Shown in pieces: positions 33,457 to 37,889 of a stretch of 37,889 nucleotides of DNA. Within the stretch, counting starts at the first letter, position 1; every line of letters starts with the position of its first letter. This DNA is from GCA-020344715 sp050115935 (GTDB lineage: Archaea; Thermoproteota; Bathyarchaeia; Bathyarchaeales; Bathyarchaeaceae): positions 1 through 37,889 of the forward strand of contig JASFPO010000004.1 of the NCBI GenBank assembly GCA_050115935.1, given 5' to 3'. The position numbers and the translations under genes were made by a program. Below the pieces are notes generated by a model. That model did no database searches and was not told where the DNA came from. It saw only the letters and a program-made list of their open reading frames with translations.

Positions 33457-34377
33457 ATGCAAAATCAACTTGCTGTGGAAATTGCTGGACTGAAGCTTTC
33501 TAATCCAACGATGCTGGCTGCTGGAATTCTCGGGATGACTGGGGCATCATTGCGAGAAGTGTCTGTCTGTGGGGTAGGTGCGGTAATTACGAAGTCCGTT
33601 GGCTTGAAACCGCGTGAAGGATATTCTAACCCAACTGTGGCACAAGTTGCTTGTGGCTTGCTAAACGCAGTGGGGCTTCCCAATCCTGGCATTGACGAGT
33701 TTAAGGAAGAGATTAGAGAGACTAAGGAGGTTGGAATAGGAGTCCCGCTCATCGCAAGCATATACGGTTTTTCAACTGAAGAATTCATCAAAGTAGCCAA
33801 AATCGTGACTAAGGCTGGAGCCGACGCTCTAGAGCTTAATGTATCTTGTCCTCATGTTAAGGAGACTGGAGCGGAGATCGGGCAGAGTCCAGGCTTGCTG
33901 GCTGAGATTGTTAGAGGAGTAAGGCAGAATGTTGAGAAACCAGTTTTTGTTAAACTTACTCCTAACGTGGCTAACATTGTGGAACTAGCTAAGGTTGCGG
34001 TTAAGGCTGGAGCCGACGCTTTGACTGTCATAAACACGGTTAGGGCTATGGCCATTGATGTAGAGACGACTCGTCCCATCTTGGCAAACAAGATCGGTGG
34101 GTTGTCTGGATCAGCTATTAAACCGATTGCTGTAAGGTGTGTTTACGAAATCTACAGCGCGGTTGATGTTCCCATCGTTGGTTGTGGAGGAATCGCCGAC
34201 TGGCAAGATGCAGTAGAGTTCATGTTAGCCGGGGCTTCAGGGATTCAGATAGGCACGGCAATCGCCACGGAAGGATTGGGTGTTTTCGGGTCAATTACAA
34301 GAGGAATCAATAGTTACTTGAAACGAAAAGGTCTCAGGAGCGTGAGAGAGATTGTCGGATTATCTCACCACAACTAA
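33457..34377 (+). CDS. pyrD: Dihydroorotate dehydrogenase B, catalytic subunit
   Basis: A 306-residue FMN-containing class 1B dihydroorotate dehydrogenase that oxidises dihydroorotate to orotate in pyrimidine synthesis. LKLSNPTMLAAGILG, the FMN-binding TKSVGLKPREGYSNPT and the active-site loop LELNVSCPHVK (C131) are typical of PyrD. GGLSGSAIKPIAVRCVYEI and VPIVGCGGIADWQDAVEF bind FMN phosphate. ATG at 33457 has AGAGGAG 9 nt upstream; GTG at 33424 is the longer alternative. The pyrK gene follows after 4 nt, giving the usual two-subunit NAD-linked enzyme. Confidence 0.93.
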   Translation: MQNQLAVEIAGLKLSNPTMLAAGILGMTGASLREVSVCGVGAVITKSVGLKPREGYSNPTVAQVACGLLNAVGLPNPGIDEFKEEIRETKEVGIGVPLIASIYGFSTEEFIKVAKIVTKAGADALELNVSCPHVKETGAEIGQSPGLLAEIVRGVRQNVEKPVFVKLTPNVANIVELAKVAVKAGADALTVINTVRAMAIDVETTRPILANKIGGLSGSAIKPIAVRCVYEIYSAVDVPIVGCGGIADWQDAVEFMLAGASGIQIGTAIATEGLGVFGSITRGINSYLKRKGLRSVREIVGLSHHN

Positions 34378-34381
34378 TCGT

Positions 34382-35176
34382 ATGAGAACTGTGGAAATTA
34401 AAAGTACTAAGCAAGAGACGCCAGAGGTTAAGTCGTTCATCTTTAAGGATAATCTCTGCTCTAAGGCTAGACCTGGGCAATTTGTTATGGTCTGGATACC
34501 CGATGTTGACGAGATTCCGATGAGTCTGTCTGGCATAGGCCTAGGGGCTTGTTCGATTAGCGTAAAGAAGGTTGGTGAGGCCACAAAGGCTCTTCATCAA
34601 AGGAAAAATGGTGATTTGATAGGGATACGTGGCCCTTTTGGTCACGGCTTTCGTTTAATGGGAGGCAAAGCTCTCGTTGTTGGAGGGGGAACTGGAACGA
34701 CTGCTTTAATGCCTCTGGTTGAGAATCTCGCTGGAAAAAATGTTAAAGTTGCTTTTCTGGTTGGGGCTAGAACAAAGAATGAACTGTTATTTATGGACAA
34801 AATACGCGGCGTTCTTTCGAAGATAGAGGGTAGATTCGAGGTAACCACCGAGGACGGTAGTTATGGTTTCAAAGGAATAGTTACCGACTCCGCAGAGAAG
34901 CACTTGGCTAGCGAGAAGTTTGATATGATATATACTTGCGGACCCGAATCTATGATGCATGGAATGTTCTTACTGGCAAGCCGATTCCACACGTCTCTGC
35001 AAGCAAGTTTAGAACGATTGATGCGATGCGCCATAGGCATCTGTGGAACATGTGTGATCGGCAAATATCGTGTATGCAGCGATGGGCCAGTTTTTACAGA
35101 TGAGCAGTTGAGAGAAGTGAAGGAAGAGTTTGGGCATTCTGTGAGAACCTTTGACGGAAGAAGGATCAGACTTTAG
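34382..35176 (+). CDS. pyrK: Dihydroorotate dehydrogenase electron transfer subunit
   Basis: A 264-residue flavoprotein carrying FAD and a [2Fe-2S] cluster that passes electrons from PyrD to NAD+. The FAD-binding part has PGQFVMVWIPDVDEIPMSLS, and the NAD domain has VVGGGTGTTALMPLVE and YTCGPESMM. The cluster ligands are C216, C221, C224 and C232 (CAIGICGTCVIGKYRVC), with spacing X4, X2, X7; the last gap is shorter than I recall for bacterial PyrK. ATG at 34382 is chosen; an in-frame TTG at 34352 overlaps pyrD by 26 nt. The SD is weak, so coupling with pyrD is likely. Confidence 0.9.
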   Translation: MRTVEIKSTKQETPEVKSFIFKDNLCSKARPGQFVMVWIPDVDEIPMSLSGIGLGACSISVKKVGEATKALHQRKNGDLIGIRGPFGHGFRLMGGKALVVGGGTGTTALMPLVENLAGKNVKVAFLVGARTKNELLFMDKIRGVLSKIEGRFEVTTEDGSYGFKGIVTDSAEKHLASEKFDMIYTCGPESMMHGMFLLASRFHTSLQASLERLMRCAIGICGTCVIGKYRVCSDGPVFTDEQLREVKEEFGHSVRTFDGRRIRL

Positions 35177-35245
35177 ACTGGCAGCTATTTGAGGACGCTT
35201 AGATTTAAGTTAGCAAACACCATACACCTACTGAAGGGTTTCATC

Positions 35246-35491
35246 ATGTTGTTCGTGACACTGCTCAGACCAAAAGGGAGAGGCGAAGAAGCCATAAAAC
35301 ATCTCAAACAGCTCAAAGCTACCAAAGGCATCACATTGCGTGAAGTCTATTTCACATTCGGACGCTACGATGGAATCATCATCTTTGAGGCTCCAAGTGA
35401 AACTGCAGCCATGAAGTTCATCATGCAAACTGGCTTCACAACACAATACACAATGGAAACATTGATTGCGGTTCCTGCAGAACAAATATGA
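35246..35491 (+). CDS. GYD-domain protein
   Basis: An 81-residue protein of the GYD family, a small ferredoxin-like fold of unknown function. The pattern is LFVTLLRPKGRGEEAIKHL, GITLREVYFTFGRYDGIIIF (G-R-Y-D in place of G-x-Y-D) and FEAPSETAAMKFIM. ATG at 35246 has AAGGG about 8 nt upstream; the upstream in-frame ATG-like start at 35189 adds a hydrophobic-poor tail with no SD. It is followed by a T-rich terminator. No role can be given; such proteins often sit beside metabolic genes. Confidence 0.75.
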   Translation: MLFVTLLRPKGRGEEAIKHLKQLKATKGITLREVYFTFGRYDGIIIFEAPSETAAMKFIMQTGFTTQYTMETLIAVPAEQI

Positions 35492-35495
35492 GACT

Positions 35496-35510
35496 TCCCT
35501 TTTTTTTCTT
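35496..35510 (+). terminator. T-run terminator
   Basis: A run of eight T followed by CTT lies just after the stop of the GYD gene, on the plus strand. This fits archaeal U-tract termination and separates the pyrDK-side transcript from the convergent protease gene. Confidence 0.5.
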
Positions 35511-35582
35511 GGCAATACTTGAGGATGCGGCAAACGGTAGGTTGGGAAAGCCATTCATGAGTTCAAGGGTCTAAAAGATCTG

Positions 35583-36641
35583 CTAGCCCAAAAGTGAGTA
35601 TATCGGAACCACACAGAGAATAAAGACAGCAATAAGTCCAAGAGCGGCCATTTTTCTGAGTGTTGTAGGCTGTGAAACGTCATCCAATGGACCGGGATGT
35701 CGATAGAAAGAGAAAAAGATGGCTATTAAAGCCATTGGATACCATATGATAATTAACAGGACAATTCCGAGAAATGAAAGAATTCGGTGTACTCTTTCTC
35801 CAACCAAACCTCGAACAACATGGCCGCCATCAAACATGCCAACAGGCACCAAATTTAGCATTGTAATGACCATGCCAACCCAACCAGCAAAGGCAACTGG
35901 ATGCAACAGTATCCAATCACCGGTTCCGCTTGGTGGAAACAAAGCGACAATGAACTCAAACAAGCGAGGAACCATAATCGTCGTTGCTCCTTCAGGTAGC
36001 TCACTAGTCAAAGTGGACATCTGCACGCCGATGAGAGCGACAGCTACCGAGACAATGAAGCCAGATATCGGTCCTGCGAATCCAAGATCAAATAGGGCAT
36101 CTCTGTTCGGAGGAAGAGACTTTTGCTGAATCACCGCTCCAAAAGTGCCGATAGGAGGAAGACCAGGAATGAAATAGGGGTAGGTAGCCTCTACAGCATG
36201 TCTGTCGGCAATGAGCTTGTGCCCCATCTCATGAGACCCAAGTATGGCCATAATTGCCCCTGTGAACATCAAGGCCCCCACAATGTCTGGAGATTGAAGG
36301 TACCCCGAAAGGAATACGGTTCCGAGAGTTGTCAAAAGCAATGCGATGTTTATGATGTTTCTACTGGGCTTTACAGAGGGTTTTGGAATAGCCCGTAACA
36401 CAATCCTTTCATCTTTTCTTCGGAGAACTGGGATAAGCCTTAAAGAATCCAAATGCTGAGTAAGCCTCAAAAAAGCCTCCTTCGAATCTCCCCGTATCCT
36501 CACATAAAATGTTGGGACACCACGATCCACGAAACCTTCCTCAACGCCGAACTGTGACTCAACCATGCCACGAATCTGCTCGAATTGCGCGATCACATTG
36601 GAGGGCTCAGAGGAATATTCGTTTGAGGAGGTACCAGACAT
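35583..36641 (-). CDS. Site-2 protease family metalloprotease (M50)
   Basis: A 352-residue membrane protease. About 95 soluble N-terminal residues (ACT- or PDZ-like substrate/regulator part, unrecognised) precede about seven hydrophobic segments. The zinc site is HEMGH at 137-141 in the membrane, and the second site is NLVPVGMFDGGHVV (D271, H274), matching the N-x-x-P-x-x-x-x-D-G motif of S2P proteases. FGAVIQQKSLPPNRDALFDLGFAG fits the family of archaeal and cyanobacterial S2P homologues. It would cleave transmembrane regulatory proteins. ATG at 36641. It is convergent with the GYD gene. Confidence 0.9.
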   Translation of the reverse strand: MSGTSSNEYSSEPSNVIAQFEQIRGMVESQFGVEEGFVDRGVPTFYVRIRGDSKEAFLRLTQHLDSLRLIPVLRRKDERIVLRAIPKPSVKPSRNIINIALLLTTLGTVFLSGYLQSPDIVGALMFTGAIMAILGSHEMGHKLIADRHAVEATYPYFIPGLPPIGTFGAVIQQKSLPPNRDALFDLGFAGPISGFIVSVAVALIGVQMSTLTSELPEGATTIMVPRLFEFIVALFPPSGTGDWILLHPVAFAGWVGMVITMLNLVPVGMFDGGHVVRGLVGERVHRILSFLGIVLLIIIWYPMALIAIFFSFYRHPGPLDDVSQPTTLRKMAALGLIAVFILCVVPIYSLLG

Positions 36642-36766
36642 GATGGTTCAATACTGAACTATACCTTGAAGTATTAGAATGTTATGTCAAAACACTACAT
36701 TGTCAGTTACAACCGGATAGAAAAGCATACTGCCTAGTAAAACGACTAAGCGCCATGTGCCTTGTG

Positions 36767-36973
36767 CTACTTTTTCTTGCTCAGCCACCACTTCAAATAC
36801 TCTTTGCGCTTTTTTTGTCGCTGATCCTCTTCAGACCCAATTCTTGGTCGCAGTTGTTGGCGTAGTTCTATGAGTTCTTGTTGTGTCAGCGATATGCCAC
36901 AGCTTTTACAGACGTAGCGCCTAGTTCCAGAAGCATAGTGCATTTCGCCACCACACTCAGGACAGTACCGCAT
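36767..36973 (-). CDS. Small zinc ribbon protein
   Basis: A 68-residue protein with a zinc ribbon at the N-terminus: C4-x2-C7 and C22-x2-C25 (YCPECGGEM, YVCKSCGISL). The remainder is a basic helix ending KEYLKWWLSKKK. The function is unknown; such proteins often bind nucleic acid or other proteins. GAGAAGGCG lies about 10 nt before the ATG at 36973. A T-rich tail follows its stop, and the site-2 protease gene lies downstream on the same strand. Confidence 0.75.
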   Translation of the reverse strand: MRYCPECGGEMHYASGTRRYVCKSCGISLTQQELIELRQQLRPRIGSEEDQRQKKRKEYLKWWLSKKK

Positions 36974-37035
36974 GTTTGAATCGCCTTCTCTATGAGAATA
37001 AGATACATAGAATGAGAAATAGCTTTTGGTTTTCT

Positions 37036-37889
37036 TCAGGAGTGTTTTCGTAAGGCTTTGCCAGCTAATGTTTCCTTTTGAGTGTTTCTTTCTACTGCAA
37101 TTTTGCCATTGACCAAGACGTATTCTATGCCTTCAGGGTATTGATGAGGTTCAGCATATGTGGCTTTGTCAATAATGGCTTCTGGGTTGAATATCGTTAT
37201 GTCTGCGTATAGTCCTTCTTTGATCAATCCTCTTTCTTCTAATCGAAGTTTTCTCGCTGGCAGAGAGGTCATTTTGCGGATAGCGTTTTCTAATGTTAAC
37301 GTCTTCTTTTTTCGCACATATTTTCCTAAGATTCTGGGAAAGGTTCCGTAGCCCCTGGGATGAGGTTTACCTTGACCTAAGATGCCGTGGGGTGCCCTCG
37401 CCGAGCTGTCGGACCCTATCATCGAAAGAGGATGCTGTATAACCCGCCTAACGTCCTCCTTGCACATTGCAAACCGCACAACCCAAACATCAGCACGCTC
37501 TTCAATCAGCAAATCAAACACAAACTCAAAAGTATCTATTCCTCTTGAACGTGTAATCTCTTCTACGGATTTTCCCTCAAACTCTGGATGCCTCTTGCTT
37601 CGAGCTATAATCGTAGCGTCCCATCCTGCAGCTTTTAATGGACTCGGCCATTTTGAGGTGCCGTCATCCATTTCCTTTCTTATCTTTTCTCGGATTTCTG
37701 GGTCTCTTAACTTCTTGAAGAGCTTTTCACTTCCTCCCTCGCGAGTCCAAGCTGGCAGCATCGAAGCTAGATCAAAGCTTCCGGCAGTATAAGGATAAAC
37801 GTCGCATGTTATATCGATGTCTCTGGCTCTTGCTTCATCAATCATTTTGAGAGTCTGCTTAACCTTTCCCCAGTTGGCTTTTCCAGCCG
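37036..37889 (-). CDS. N-acyl-D-amino-acid deacylase family amidohydrolase (N-terminus outside window)
   Basis: A partial amidohydrolase-fold enzyme whose reading frame runs past the right edge; residues before MIDEARARDIDITCDVYPY include GKANWGKVKQTL, so the gene starts beyond 37889. The last about 280 residues are present. MIDEARARDIDITCDVYPYT, SDSSARAPHGIL (active-site Asp region), HPRGYGTFPRILGKYVR and KMTSLPARKLRLEERGLIKEGL match D-aminoacylase. The visible C-terminal end VNGKIAVERNT is normal. The metal-binding N-terminal HxH is not visible here. It would release D-amino acids or act on related N-acyl compounds. Confidence 0.85.
   Translation of the reverse strand, partial: AGKANWGKVKQTLKMIDEARARDIDITCDVYPYTAGSFDLASMLPAWTREGGSEKLFKKLRDPEIREKIRKEMDDGTSKWPSPLKAAGWDATIIARSKRHPEFEGKSVEEITRSRGIDTFEFVFDLLIEERADVWVVRFAMCKEDVRRVIQHPLSMIGSDSSARAPHGILGQGKPHPRGYGTFPRILGKYVRKKKTLTLENAIRKMTSLPARKLRLEERGLIKEGLYADITIFNPEAIIDKATYAEPHQYPEGIEYVLVNGKIAVERNTQKETLAGKALRKHS

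Overview
The window looks archaeal. Coding is dense, and many genes appear to start with TTG or GTG. Shine-Dalgarno (SD) sites are of the GGAGGTGA/AAGGAG type, and A/T-rich TATA-like boxes lie about 25 nt before inferred transcription starts. The gene content also fits: a PyrD/PyrK dihydroorotate dehydrogenase, a NikR regulator, an AbrB mini-protein and a site-2 protease. A member of the Bathyarchaeia or a related TACK lineage is my inference from the style of these proteins. No rRNA, tRNA, CRISPR array, IS element or integrase was seen.

Layout. (a) 142-3593, minus strand: an ABC-2 type exporter (permease and ATPase), then a two-gene unit of a multi-pass membrane protein and a small secreted beta-rich protein. 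(b) 3825-4362, plus: a 49-residue AbrB-like protein and a 126-residue helical protein of unknown function. (c) 4417-26622, plus: a roughly 22 kb, nearly gapless run of surface-glycan genes. It holds a processive-type GT2, two GT-C-like membrane enzymes, several GT2 and GT4 glycosyltransferases, three consecutive SDR nucleotide-sugar enzymes, a methyltransferase, a LamG membrane protein, a carbohydrate-binding-like membrane protein, a thymidylate-kinase-like protein paired with a nucleotidyltransferase-like protein, an RfbH/E1-type sugar 3-dehydratase, a radical SAM enzyme and a NodB-type deacetylase. (d) 26757-30352, plus: a second LamG surface protein, a 533 nt gap, and a UDP-glucose dehydrogenase with its own promoter. 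(e) 30525-37889: mostly housekeeping genes, namely a Nudix hydrolase, an HTH regulator with a C-terminal DxDxDG motif, an ECF transporter S component divergent from nikR, pyrD-pyrK, a GYD-domain protein, an M50 protease, a zinc ribbon protein and a D-aminoacylase-like amidohydrolase cut by the window end.

How the genes work together (inference). The large cluster probably makes and assembles a cell-surface glycan, either an exopolysaccharide or an S-layer/N-linked glycan. SDRs, Ugd and the RfbH homologue would make nucleotide sugars, including a 3-deoxy sugar. Cytosolic GT2/GT4 enzymes would build the chain. The GT-C enzymes would act on the outer face, and the LamG/CBM-like membrane proteins would bind or organise the product.

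The most notable points are the RfbH-type enzyme with His222 in place of the PLP lysine and a Cys cluster, lying next to a radical SAM enzyme. Next is a perfect NikR-type operator in a very compact divergent promoter between nikR and an ECF S component. A glycosyltransferase with no ATG, GTG or TTG start also stands out.
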